NCBI GenBank assembly: GCA_018334695.1
Contig: JAGXLO010000013.1
Span: forward strand, 3,075 to 40,878
Direction: 5' to 3'
DNA length: 37,804 nucleotides
From: Candidatus Cloacimonadota bacterium
GTDB taxonomy: Bacteria > Cloacimonadota > Cloacimonadia > JGIOTU-2
Shown: piece by piece, positions 8,601-15,122 of the stretch
Layout of the letters: every line of letters starts with the position of its first letter
Position numbering within the stretch: position 1 is the first letter of the stretch
Notes under the pieces: generated by a model
Told to the model about the DNA's origin: nothing
Databases searched by the model: none
Seen by the model: only the letters and a program-made list of their open reading frames with translations
Program-made: the position numbers and the translations under genes

Positions 8601-10135
8601 TCATCCCAGGAAGTATCAGAATCTCCATCGAAATAAAGATAGCCTGAACTAGATTGCGTGAATGTCCCATCATCGGAATTAAAGTCACCAAAAATGCGGA
8701 AGTATCCCCCGTTTTGATTTAAACTAGCTCCGGATTCGAATTCTATATCACGACAGTAGGCTGTTGAACTTGAAATATAAGGTGGGTGAAAACCATCAGA
8801 AGTTATAACAACATCTTCATCTAAAGTTGGAACATGTTTCAGGGTCCAGTTATTGTCGTTTTGCCAGACATCACTTACAGAGCCATCCCAATAGTTAACA
8901 GCTCGATAGAGATAAGCGGAACCGGAAGCTGAACCATTATCATCATCTCGTTGTGCTCCAATAATAGCATATTTGTCACCAAAGCAAACTGAATTACCAA
9001 AATGATCGCCACCAGCCCCATCCGCTGCTGTTAATTTTTGCTGCTCTGACCAGGTGGTTCCACTTCTGTGATATATATGGGTAGAACCCGTATCTGACCC
9101 GGAGCCCTCCGCACCAATATACACAAAATCATCATTAATGTAAACTGAAGTCCCAAAATAATCATCAACACCACCATCGGCAGCAGTTAATTTTTGCTGC
9201 TCGGTCCAGGTAGTTCCACTTCTATCAAATATATAGGCGGAACCAGTATCTGTACCATTATCATCATCTAGTTCTGCGCCAATAATAGCATATTCACCAT
9301 CAATGCAAACTGAAGTCCCAAACTTATCTCCGCTAGCACCATCGGCAGCAGTTAATTTTTGCTGCTCGGTCCAGGTAGTTCCGCTTCTATGAAATATATA
9401 GGCGGAACCAGAAGCTGAACCATTATCATCATCTTGTTGTGCTCCAATAATAGCATATTCACCATCAATATAAACTGAAACACCGAAAAGTTCACCATCC
9501 CCACCGTCCGAAGCAGTTAATTTCTGCTGCTCGGTCCAGGTAGTACCACTTCTGTGAAATATGTAGGCAGAACCCGAAGTTGTCGAAGGTTCAGGCATTT
9601 CCCTGGCTCCAATAATAGCATAATCACTATCAATACAAACCGAAATACCGAAATGATCATCCACACCACCATCGGCAGCAGTTAATTTTTGCTGCTCGGT
9701 CCAGGTAGATCCAGTTCTATGAAATATGTAGGCAGAACCAGCATCTTCACCATTTTCTTCATCATACCGAGCCCCGATAATAGCATAATCACCATCGATA
9801 CTAACTGAATAACCAAAATTATCATTGCCATCAGAATCAGATGCAGTTAGCTTTTGTTGCTCGGTCCAGGTAGTTCCGTTTCTATGAAATATATAGGCAG
9901 AACCTGAATTTAAACCAGTAACATTATCAGAAGCAGAACCTATAATTGCATAATCACCATCAATACTAACTGAACAACCAAAGAAATCAGTAGGATCACC
10001 ATCAGAAGCTGTTATTTTAAATTCATCCGCCCAGTTTGCAGGTAAGCCTGTAGTTACAAAAAATAAACAAATTATTAAGATAAAAAATATCTTAAACCAT
10101 GAATTCTTTAAAACTGTAGTGGTCAAATTTTTCAT
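2696..10135 (-). CDS. Giant exported FG-GAP/beta-helix surface protein
   Basis: 2479 residues with an N-terminal signal/anchor segment (hydrophobic to about residue 32). Residues ~40-405 hold seven FG-GAP-type repeats of about 55 residues, each with a D-x-FG-x-SV-x-I-x-x-x-YAIIGA core followed by SGSAYIFHRSGTTWTEQQKL. A W-x-G...NW...VP entry segment (~410-450) leads into about 1800 residues of beta-solenoid-like sequence rich in GG-T, NLDI-G-F and DGG motifs. These include a triplicated ~275-residue unit (DNA about 5650-8000) and a duplicated ~320-residue unit (about 4040-5360). The C-terminus (~2385-2470) is a fibronectin III-like domain. Known FG-GAP and beta-helix proteins act in adhesion or polymer binding; that role here is inference. 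It lacks the YPNPF sorting domain found on its neighbours. It is the first gene of a two-gene unit with 1617-2699. Confidence 0.85.
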   Translation of the reverse strand: MKNLTTTVLKNSWFKIFFILIICLFFVTTGLPANWADEFKITASDGDPTDFFGCSVSIDGDYAIIGSASDNVTGLNSGSAYIFHRNGTTWTEQQKLTASDSDGNDNFGYSVSIDGDYAIIGARYDEENGEDAGSAYIFHRTGSTWTEQQKLTAADGGVDDHFGISVCIDSDYAIIGAREMPEPSTTSGSAYIFHRSGTTWTEQQKLTASDGGDGELFGVSVYIDGEYAIIGAQQDDDNGSASGSAYIFHRSGTTWTEQQKLTAADGASGDKFGTSVCIDGEYAIIGAELDDDNGTDTGSAYIFDRSGTTWTEQQKLTAADGGVDDYFGTSVYINDDFVYIGAEGSGSDTGSTHIYHRSGTTWSEQQKLTAADGAGGDHFGNSVCFGDKYAIIGAQRDDDNGSASGSAYLYRAVNYWDGSVSDVWQNDNNWTLKHVPTLDEDVVITSDGFHPPYISSSTAYCRDIEFESGASLNQNGGYFRIFGDFNSDDGTFTQSSSGYLYFDGDSDTSWDDNNEDDTYYNVRVDKNISTAGVNMWQDMTVNTSFEIREGVFGINEEWTLNITGIGEPALQVEDGGKLRLNDEEIIVAGGIEFEDGSQLETGTNSVIRCGRNFRVEANTAYDIVFGQNSWLYMNGSSDQYIQDLDGGNLELAGLYITNNTGCVYIANEDLFIEGALNLDGNFSCKSSPSSSTVHDIYISSGWFEHDYADFEESTGRVIFNGGYLSRCWDGEFYELEIAKDSGQVFYVSDGGIIECDYLDWTSGSIEVEDGTFTANDLMDNGIYGNYILHPDGIINLHQDSGSYIDFNGSLNISGGIMNVYGGGYTSYWPYLTDATIEMSDGILDFHDHGIDIRNSGSNTLTENITGGTIRTAFGFEGDRSDFNPTGGTIELYGSTDAEINIGEGSNFFHVEINKNTKRDKKNELTTKKDREGNLIKTSKSNTITATSNLDINGSFIINSGIFAAPDTMWVAGDWVNNLDETAFQEGEGRVILDGSISWCYSEIFNDLEIHKDDTYLFIPVSNVVSCSSFTFETGKLQVDGGIFTADDLSQNGIFGWYELDNEGEINLYQDDSYLIDLNGNIYIDSGTMNVYGGVTTSFWPSSRDASIIMSGGTLDFHDNGIFIRNSASYSFSEDISGGTIRTAGSFTGERSDFNPSGGTIELYGSDDVELSTGEGSNLYNLHIDKTAVKESLTDKKYSIKTDREGKTRKIKRANTVDALNNLDIDGNFTLNNGTFTAPDTMWVAGNWTNNVGDAAFAEGTGRVIFDGDAVQYCSSEIFNDLELNKSFGYLRSNSGANITCENYDWTAGGLLITGTSSSFLANDLEDSGLYGTLEVHDDCTIDLHQDTGQFIDLNGYLKIYGGTMNVYGGASPSWWTADDNASITMSGGTLDFHDNGIHIYNSGNDLTEDITGGIIRTAHSFTGNRSDFNPVGGIIELYGSADATISMGDGSSFYNVNIDKAAKTNPKDSNTKEYVIVNNRDGTKTRYARANTINANSNLDITGDFTLETGSFTIGANSMNVTDSVNVYGTFTMGSSDASLSCENMNWFSGSVAEISDGTISVSGHWLFEDDIEAQFTTANTVNFTGDGNQFIYYRDDDSEFGNINCNQTSGSVWLHSSSTDTMRVAGDMTMLERSFHIQSEDLLVEGILDIQTGTDIDLAGSGSLTNNSPFTLNGELDVNLGDVYINGDFEMAVTGILQIDGGSFNVNDSVHGFNEIAGTVNMSDGLYFSNRGPRFLSTATTSVSGGEFDVDYFFVNDDATFEPTGGTVEISKNNDYYGCIHCAGSNYLYDLKISGTNSLCGGYLHDNLLIQNNLEIESGQLSLSEEKATVLNDVIISGGLKMINAADTLIAGNEAGDAIIWNASSYAEDTENGVINVYGDWTFADGTEAQIKSGSTVNFVGASNQFIYCMDDDAEFSTVNFNQSGGNVWLHSTTTDTMRVTGDMNIMTQGFAVQNNDLYVDGTLDVQNGAAMYIGSSGSLVNNSDFTLNGELDVGAGDAFIHGLYELAATGVLTIDGGNFVCDAPYSKATISLYGTMNLSDGLFEITNNHLSIKSSFTENITGGTIRCGGSFFANNANTFQPSNSTFETTTTGSGRYIEINSTNYFNNFTVNNTEPYAFYSPIWITDDVVINSGTISLNDATEGDLFVGGDWTNNVGPEGLIENTRTVTFYGSETSNINTDESFYDLTINKTGSKGDMLNIAAGDTIAVENEINVDDGSLVVNDNSALNIGSALKVNNGGGLDITCTSGNEALVTHYDSEYYDLDVNSGGNIAAEYCIFEYTDLNGVYIYDGGSVDTTYSFNHCTFRNGSTVGGTAYLVINNNQELTITGAYFPDALTADYNVAKETDQGSVEMDLATGDFAGEDHEWDPYERITWIPLVLPPVDDLTITYNTGTNDIELNWTYTSSADSFFIYRDTDPYFTPTTPYATVDGSTTTWSEPASTTKYFYIVTAYRDDTPTTTAKTKRVTGRPGNYEGRK
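5650..8000 (-). repeat. Triplicated ~830-bp coding unit with Lys-rich inserts
   Basis: Three units are recognised by MNVYGG (DNA near 7680, 6865 and 6035), LDFHD-GI and the ITGG-IRTA...F-G-RSDFNP segment. Each ends in GS-FY-V-I-K followed by a basic insert of about 30 residues. The inserts (DNA near 7305-7415, 6500-6590 and 5680-5770) share a DREG or NRDG core and a terminal (K/R)-(S/A)-NT. They interrupt otherwise acidic, hydrophilic solenoid sequence. Confidence 0.7.
8925..10040 (-). repeat. Seven tandem FG-GAP-coding repeats
   Basis: Near-identical DNA units of about 165-175 bp recur seven times. Each contains a run close to GTTAATTTTTGCTGCTCGGT and GAAATATATAGGCGGAACC. They encode the FG-GAP repeats of the giant protein. 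High DNA similarity between units points to recent expansion or gene conversion. Confidence 0.8.
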
Positions 10136-10237
10136 AATATCCCTCCGGATAATAAAATAAATTAAATTTTTTACAAATTTTATTCCGCAACTTTAGAAAT
10201 TATTACATCGACCTATTTGACTTACAATGGGAGGGTT

Positions 10238-10291
10238 AAAAGCTGTTTTCTTTACTATTCTCCTAAAAAATTAGTAAAATAAAACAGCTTT
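10238..10291 (-). terminator. Long stem-loop between the dehydrogenase and giant-protein genes
   Basis: AAAGCTGTTTT plus TTTACTA (10238-10257) pairs with TTAGTAAA and AAAACAGCTTT (10271-10291), with a small bulge. On the minus strand the stem is followed only by a short TTTT. It lies about 110 bp past the stop of 10402-11427 and about 100 bp before the giant gene, so termination of the upstream operon is the likeliest role. A regulatory leader structure is possible. The remainder of 10136-10401 shows nothing else. Confidence 0.5.
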
Positions 10292-10401
10292 ATCTGTCAA
10301 ATATTCTGGAAATTTATTCTGGAGGTGAAAAAATTTAATTAAGTAATATACAGCTAATTTGTTAAAAGAATTATTGCTTTTGATAAAGAATTTAAATTTT
10401 T

Positions 10402-11427
10402 CTAATAACCTTCTTTTACATCAACAACATTAAGAAATTCATTTTCTCCTCTGGCTAAACGCCTAATATTCTCCAAGACTTCATCCCAGCGCCTAAGATC
10501 ATCCAGAGGAGAGGCGGCTCTGTGAGGCGAAAGCAAAATATTATCAAGTTCATAAAAGGGATATGAAGCAGGGAATCTTTTGCCGTCTGCATCAGGTTCC
10601 GGTTTGTAATCATACCATACATCTATAGCCGCGGCAGAAATTGTTTTTTGCTTTAACGCTTCATATAGGGCTTTTTCCTGAACCACAGGTCCTCTGCCTG
10701 CATTCACCAGGAAACCTTCTTCTCCCAGTAATCCCAGTTCTTTTTTCCCTATCATACCTTTTGTCTCTTTGGTAAGAGGTACGGCAATTAACAGAATATC
10801 GATCTCTTTTAAAAATGTATGAAGTTGTGAATAATTATATTTATTAAATTCTGTGGGAAATTCGTATAATTCATCTTTTTGCCAGTTTTTGCGTAAAATA
10901 GAAAATGTTACATCATAGGGAGAAAGAAACCTGTGTACTTTTTTATTTACCTTGCCGTAACCTAATAAACCCACACGTTTATGACGCAGAGGTATGGATT
11001 TGGCAGCATCATCACCCAGGCGCCACTTGCCTTCACACATCCAGTTATGATGAGGAATTAACTTATTAAAAAGAGCCAGAAGCATTGCCACAATATGCTC
11101 TGCTGTAAAATAGGAATTTCCGTGTCCGTTTACCAGCACCACATCTCTTTTTTGCTGAATCTTTTTGAATAATTCCGTTAGATGCTGCACACCGGCTCCC
11201 GGGTTTATGAATAATTTTAAATTTTTTGCTTCCTCCAGCAACTTTGCAGTAGGTCGCCAGCCTACAATTGCTTCCACCTCATTGGCATATTTTAAATAAA
11301 TTTCTTCTTTTGCTTCTTGCGGGAAGATAAGCTCTATGTTATGATTATCAATTCCATTCTGTAGATATTTCTTCAGTTCTTCCCTAACTTTCCAGATGAA
11401 TAAGACTTTAATTTTTTCCTTAGTCAA
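10402..11427 (-). CDS. D-isomer-specific 2-hydroxyacid dehydrogenase family protein
   Basis: 341 residues, cytoplasmic, and typical of the family in length. The substrate-binding half flanks an NAD-binding Rossmann domain opened by VGLLGYGKVNKKV (about 152-164). Family catalytic residues are present: Arg in NAGRGPVV, an acidic residue in AAIDVWYDYKPEPD, and His in LLSPHRAASP near residue 300. The nucleotide-binding motif is G-x-G-x-x-N instead of the usual G-x-G-x-x-G. The family reduces 2-oxoacids or oxidises D-2-hydroxyacids with NAD(P); the substrate cannot be read from the sequence. The start is a TTG at 11425-11427, chosen because AGGAG sits about six bases upstream, squeezed into the 12-bp gap after the serine-hydrolase gene. 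The two genes are clearly one operon. Confidence 0.85.
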   Translation of the reverse strand: MTKEKIKVLFIWKVREELKKYLQNGIDNHNIELIFPQEAKEEIYLKYANEVEAIVGWRPTAKLLEEAKNLKLFINPGAGVQHLTELFKKIQQKRDVVLVNGHGNSYFTAEHIVAMLLALFNKLIPHHNWMCEGKWRLGDDAAKSIPLRHKRVGLLGYGKVNKKVHRFLSPYDVTFSILRKNWQKDELYEFPTEFNKYNYSQLHTFLKEIDILLIAVPLTKETKGMIGKKELGLLGEEGFLVNAGRGPVVQEKALYEALKQKTISAAAIDVWYDYKPEPDADGKRFPASYPFYELDNILLSPHRAASPLDDLRRWDEVLENIRRLARGENEFLNVVDVKEGY

Positions 11428-11439
11428 TTCTACTCCTGA

Positions 11440-13557
11440 TTATTTTTCAGTCTCTTCTTCCATTTTTTCAGCTTTAAAAACGCCGTTGGGTTGAATAAAA
11501 GAGAGAGCTGTAACTTCATCCTGTTGCATATGGAATTTTACAGTAATCTCTTCATTGTTCACGAGTTCAAATTTATTATGGGAGCTTGGTTTAAGTTCAT
11601 AAACCGGTTGACCGGGGAACGTAAGCACAAGTTTGCCTGCTTTATTCAGCTCTACTTTTACTATATTTCCCGCCATATCATATTTTCCGGAAAAACGAGA
11701 TAATAATTCTGGATCGGACATTTTAGCCGGGGGTAGTTTTTCAAATTCAATGGGAGCTACAGTTACTTCCAGGGGAGCACTTAATTTATCTATCTCACCC
11801 TGCACATTATTATGGAATTCCAGAAGAATATTGGATTCTGCCGGAAGACCTTCGGTTGGTTTAAATACATCATAATGCCAGTGCTCCAGGGGGCTGGCAA
11901 AGGAGTGCAAAATAAAATGCAATTCACCATCCGTAAGTCCTATTTCCATATTACCGTAGCCCGGGTTTTCATAAATACCTACATAATCTTCAAGTTCATG
12001 AGAGGGTTCCGTATCGGGTACTCGCTCCAGATCTTTTGATTCTTCCTTAATTTCCTTCATCTTTTCAAGTTTCTGGAGTTTACGGGCATGCCAGTCCACA
12101 GGTTCCAGATCCAAAAATCGGTCCATAATATTGTAAGTTACAATTTTAGGATAGGAGGAAGCATTTTGATTTGTCAGAACCACAATCCCCAGATCATCAT
12201 CGGGCAAGAGACTAACCAGAGCAGAAAAGCCGTCTATATTGCCGCCGTGTTCCACGTAGGGATGACCTCTATATGTATGCAGGAACCAGCCTAAGCCGTA
12301 TGCGGTATAAGTGAATTCTTCAGTTGAACTTTCATTACCGAAAACCATATGTGGTTTAATAAGATTAGCAAAAGTATCTTCCATCATAAGTTGGGTATCA
12401 CCAATTTTCCCTTTATTGAGGAGAAGTTTAAGCCATTGTGTCATATCATCTGCACAGGAATTGATGGAGCCGGCGGGACCCATTGCAGAAATTCTGCGGA
12501 ATTTCATCTTTTCGATCTCATCATTTTTATTTGTTTTGTAGGGCAGGGAATAATTGTCACTCATCTGAGAAACGTCTACAGAGAAGTTACTGTTACTCAT
12601 TTGCAGGGGCTCAAAAATCCTTTGTGCTACAACATCCTCCCAGGAACTTTTTGAAATTCTACCGATCATCAAACCTGCAGTTAGGTACATAAGGTTTTGG
12701 TATTGAAAATCATAGCGGAAAGGCTTATTTGGTTTCAGGTACTGCAACCTATTATACATTTCTTCCCTGGTAAAATCTGCTCCGTACCACATAAGGTCGT
12801 GACGTGGTAAACCAGATCGATGAGTGAGCAGATCTATGGTTGTCATCTCATTTGCAGCAAAATTATCTTGCATTTCAAAATCCGGCATATATTCATGAAT
12901 AGGAGTGTCCCAATCGAGCAGACCTTCGTCCACGAGCAAGCCGGCAGCAAAGGATGTAAAAGCCTTGGTGGAAGAACCGATGGGGAACAAGGTTTGTGAA
13001 TTAACGGGCACTTTCTCCTCATAATCGCGATACCCGAATCCCTTTGCCCACAGAATACTATCTTCTTTTACAACAGCAACAGATAATCCGGCAACATGCC
13101 ATTTGTCCATGGTGGTATCTATAAAAGTATGGAGTGATTTTAATTTCTCTTCTAATTTTTGTGCTTGTTCCTGTTTCTGCTGTTTCGTTATTCTGGCTAA
13201 CGAAAAGGGAAAAGTCCCTCCACTCTGGGTAAAATCTCCCTTAATGGAATCTTTATCAGCAGAAATGGTTCCATCAAATTTCGGGTTTCCCGGAATTCCT
13301 TTTATTGCGAAACTTACATTATTTTCTTTTACTATGATATTCTGCAAAGGAATATCCATAGCATTTTGGACGGGTATATCAATAAATCCTTTGAGTTGAT
13401 CATTCTCGGAAGTAAATTCTAATATTACTTCTAATTCCTGTCCCGGAGTCTTAATAGAGCCTTGCCATTTACCAGGTAAAAGACTTTGCGCAGTTAAAAA
13501 GTTGATGGTCATTAATACGATTAAAATTACAATACTAAACAATTTTTTTATTTTCAT
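11440..13557 (-). CDS. Exported beta-lactamase-family serine hydrolase
   Basis: 705 residues with signal peptide MKIKKLFSIVILIVLMTINF. Residues ~27-125 form a small beta-rich domain (LPGKWQGSI ... FPFSLARI). Residues ~140-490 are a class C beta-lactamase/penicillin-binding-type domain with SSTK (S195-K198, the S-x-x-K nucleophile motif), Y-Q-N in DFQYQNLMYLTAG (Y-x-N), and EHGGNIDGF as the H-x-G motif. The remainder contains a DUF3471-like segment (EDYVGIYENPGYGNMEI) and a second beta-rich domain (~620-700). Such multi-domain proteins are exported esterases or peptidases; a true beta-lactamase role is unlikely. It is first in an operon with the dehydrogenase at 10402-11427. Confidence 0.85.
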   Translation of the reverse strand: MKIKKLFSIVILIVLMTINFLTAQSLLPGKWQGSIKTPGQELEVILEFTSENDQLKGFIDIPVQNAMDIPLQNIIVKENNVSFAIKGIPGNPKFDGTISADKDSIKGDFTQSGGTFPFSLARITKQQKQEQAQKLEEKLKSLHTFIDTTMDKWHVAGLSVAVVKEDSILWAKGFGYRDYEEKVPVNSQTLFPIGSSTKAFTSFAAGLLVDEGLLDWDTPIHEYMPDFEMQDNFAANEMTTIDLLTHRSGLPRHDLMWYGADFTREEMYNRLQYLKPNKPFRYDFQYQNLMYLTAGLMIGRISKSSWEDVVAQRIFEPLQMSNSNFSVDVSQMSDNYSLPYKTNKNDEIEKMKFRRISAMGPAGSINSCADDMTQWLKLLLNKGKIGDTQLMMEDTFANLIKPHMVFGNESSTEEFTYTAYGLGWFLHTYRGHPYVEHGGNIDGFSALVSLLPDDDLGIVVLTNQNASSYPKIVTYNIMDRFLDLEPVDWHARKLQKLEKMKEIKEESKDLERVPDTEPSHELEDYVGIYENPGYGNMEIGLTDGELHFILHSFASPLEHWHYDVFKPTEGLPAESNILLEFHNNVQGEIDKLSAPLEVTVAPIEFEKLPPAKMSDPELLSRFSGKYDMAGNIVKVELNKAGKLVLTFPGQPVYELKPSSHNKFELVNNEEITVKFHMQQDEVTALSFIQPNGVFKAEKMEEETEK

Positions 13558-13764
13558 AATTTCTCCTGAGATTTAGTATTTGATTCTTTTTTATTCCAAT
13601 TTTGAGCATGAATTCAAAAATTTTTTATACTTATAGGAATTTGCCTAAAAATGGAAAATTTGATGTTGGTTAAATTGATAGTGAATGGATTTGGTGTCAA
13701 GGAATTAGGTTCATGGAGAGAATTTTTTCTTAATATTAATTGGATAAATTGATTTACTTTTTAA

Positions 13765-13804
13765 AGCCCTTTCGCCGGTAGGCGAATCCAGTGATAAAAG
13801 GGCT
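13765..13804. repeat. Nested hairpin AGCCCTTT...AAAGGGCT
   Basis: Outer arms AGCCCTTT (13765-13772) and AAAGGGCT (13797-13804) are perfectly complementary. They enclose an inner TCGCC-GGTA-GGCGA hairpin (13772-13785). The inner GCCGGTAGGCG is reminiscent of the CCGCCAGTGGGCGG hairpin near 35960 and the GCCCACTGGC near 460. Confidence 0.6.
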
Positions 13805-13826
13805 GGTTTCAAGCACAGACAGACTG

Positions 13827-13846
13827 CCACATGCTGAAGCATGTGG
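13827..13846. repeat. REP-like hairpin CCACATGCT/AGCATGTGG
   Basis: Perfect 9-bp arms (13827-13835 and 13838-13846) around a two-base apex. Short GC-rich imperfect palindromes of this size are typical of REP elements and of the ends of IS200/IS605-type transposons. No transposase is near, so it is called only as a REP-like repeat. Confidence 0.5.
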
Positions 13847-14002
13847 TTAATATGAAAGACCTTGAACACTTTTACTTTATCCTGATTTGGCACTTCGTAT
13901 TAAACGCACCTTTTAGTGTGTATGTGTAAATATAAAATAGCTGTAATTGCTTTAATGGACTTCTAATTTTGAAATTAAAGGAAATTAGGTTAGTAAATTT
14001 TA

Positions 14003-15112
14003 TTACCTGAGCAAAAGACATTTATTTTTCGCAATGATTTTTTCTCCGCTTTTTACCTGATAAAAGTATAAACCAGAGGATACCCTGTGTCCGAATTCAT
14101 CTGTGCCATCCCAGGTTACTGAGACTTTGGAACTCTGAGACTCTGTGACAAGGGGAAGCTGTTTTATCAATTGCCCTTTGATATTATAGATTTGAATTGC
14201 TAAATCTTTTTGAAAATTTTGATTTTGAGAGAAAAATATGGTCGTGGTTTCGTGAAAAGGGTTGGGATAATTTATTATATTAAAATCATATCCAGGATTA
14301 TCATCACTACACTGCATTGATGGTGTTATATCAATTATTGCATCCTCTATCGTATCGAAACCGAGGGGCAAACCATCGGGTAAACTATAAAATCCATCAC
14401 ACAAACCACCCCACATAAATCTGAGACTATAAGTGTCATTATTGCTATCATACCCATCGCATATAACAGCTGTACCACCACTACTCCCCAAAAGAGTTAA
14501 AATGGCAGGTTTTCCGCTGATTATATTATTCTTTAGTGTCCTGTAAAATTCATCATTAATATTTGCCGTATAATTTGCTTCCTGATAATTAAATTTATTC
14601 AAAAAAAGACCTGCTACTTCCGAAAAAGGCAGGTTGTCATAATTAAAATACTGATGTGCTCTTGCCACACCACAGGCAAAATTCAAAGCAGCAATCAGCT
14701 CTATATTTAATGTTAAGTTGTTGGCATAACAATATCTAATACTATCCATGTATGTATTTAATTCGGGAAAGGAGGGGAAATCATAAGCTGCATGATCATC
14801 GTCGATATAAATTGGATCGCAAAAATAATCATCGGAATCGGTAAAATAAACACTATTAATATTTTTATGATAATTAATTATATGAGCAATGGATAACGGT
14901 ATAATACCTACAAGGCTTCTGGCTCCACCATACGGATCACAGGGGCATAGCATATTATAGGGAGGAATTTCTTCCCATGTCTCATCCAGCAGTGGTCCAT
15001 AAATAGTTTTATTGTGTATATTAGCATGGGAAAATAGATTATTGTTAATTACCGGACTAAAGACAAATAAAAAAACTAAAAATGACGTTAAATAAACACT
15101 AAACTTTTTCAT
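14003..15112 (-). CDS. Inactive C10 (streptopain-like) peptidase homologue with C-terminal sorting domain
   Basis: 369 residues with an N-terminal signal peptide. Residues ~38-270 follow the C10 fold: CPCDPYGGARSLVG (56-69), SIAHIINYHK (74-83), and AVICDGYDSNNDTYSLRFMW...GFYSLPDG (215-247). In active C10 enzymes the Gly of '-VG-' is followed by the catalytic Cys of GCVATAMAQIMNYHK, and 'GGHAVVCDGYD' supplies the His. Here these positions are Ile70 and Thr214, so both catalytic residues are missing and the protein should not be a protease. It may bind peptides or act as an inhibitor or decoy (inference). The last ~85 residues (NYPNPFHETTTIFF ... GLYFYQVKSGEK) are a FlgD/Por-type sorting domain. 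It follows 15123-16628 by 10 bp, in the same operon. Confidence 0.75.
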   Translation of the reverse strand: MKKFSVYLTSFLVFLFVFSPVINNNLFSHANIHNKTIYGPLLDETWEEIPPYNMLCPCDPYGGARSLVGIIPLSIAHIINYHKNINSVYFTDSDDYFCDPIYIDDDHAAYDFPSFPELNTYMDSIRYCYANNLTLNIELIAALNFACGVARAHQYFNYDNLPFSEVAGLFLNKFNYQEANYTANINDEFYRTLKNNIISGKPAILTLLGSSGGTAVICDGYDSNNDTYSLRFMWGGLCDGFYSLPDGLPLGFDTIEDAIIDITPSMQCSDDNPGYDFNIINYPNPFHETTTIFFSQNQNFQKDLAIQIYNIKGQLIKQLPLVTESQSSKVSVTWDGTDEFGHRVSSGLYFYQVKSGEKIIAKNKCLLLR

Positions 15113-15122
15113 ATTAAACTCC

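Larger units (their letters stand above)
13558..14002. other. Intergenic spacer with two stem-loop elements
   Basis: 445 bp lie between the C10-like gene and the serine hydrolase, both on the minus strand. No convincing coding sequence is present. The middle holds the two palindromic elements listed next. The flanks are AT-rich; I do not see a consensus promoter for the serine hydrolase. Confidence 0.6.

Noticed and set aside
3035-8647. Several plus-strand ORFs of 60-153 codons
   Set aside because: All are shadows opposite the 2479-residue protein and have low-complexity Ile/Ser/Thr/Cys-rich translations.
8925-10040. CRISPR-like regular repetition
   Set aside because: The units are in frame, about 170 bp long and encode FG-GAP repeats; there are no short direct repeats with unique spacers.
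13711-13893. 60-codon minus-strand ORF
   Set aside because: It lies over the two hairpins at 13765-13846, with no ribosome site or recognisable protein.
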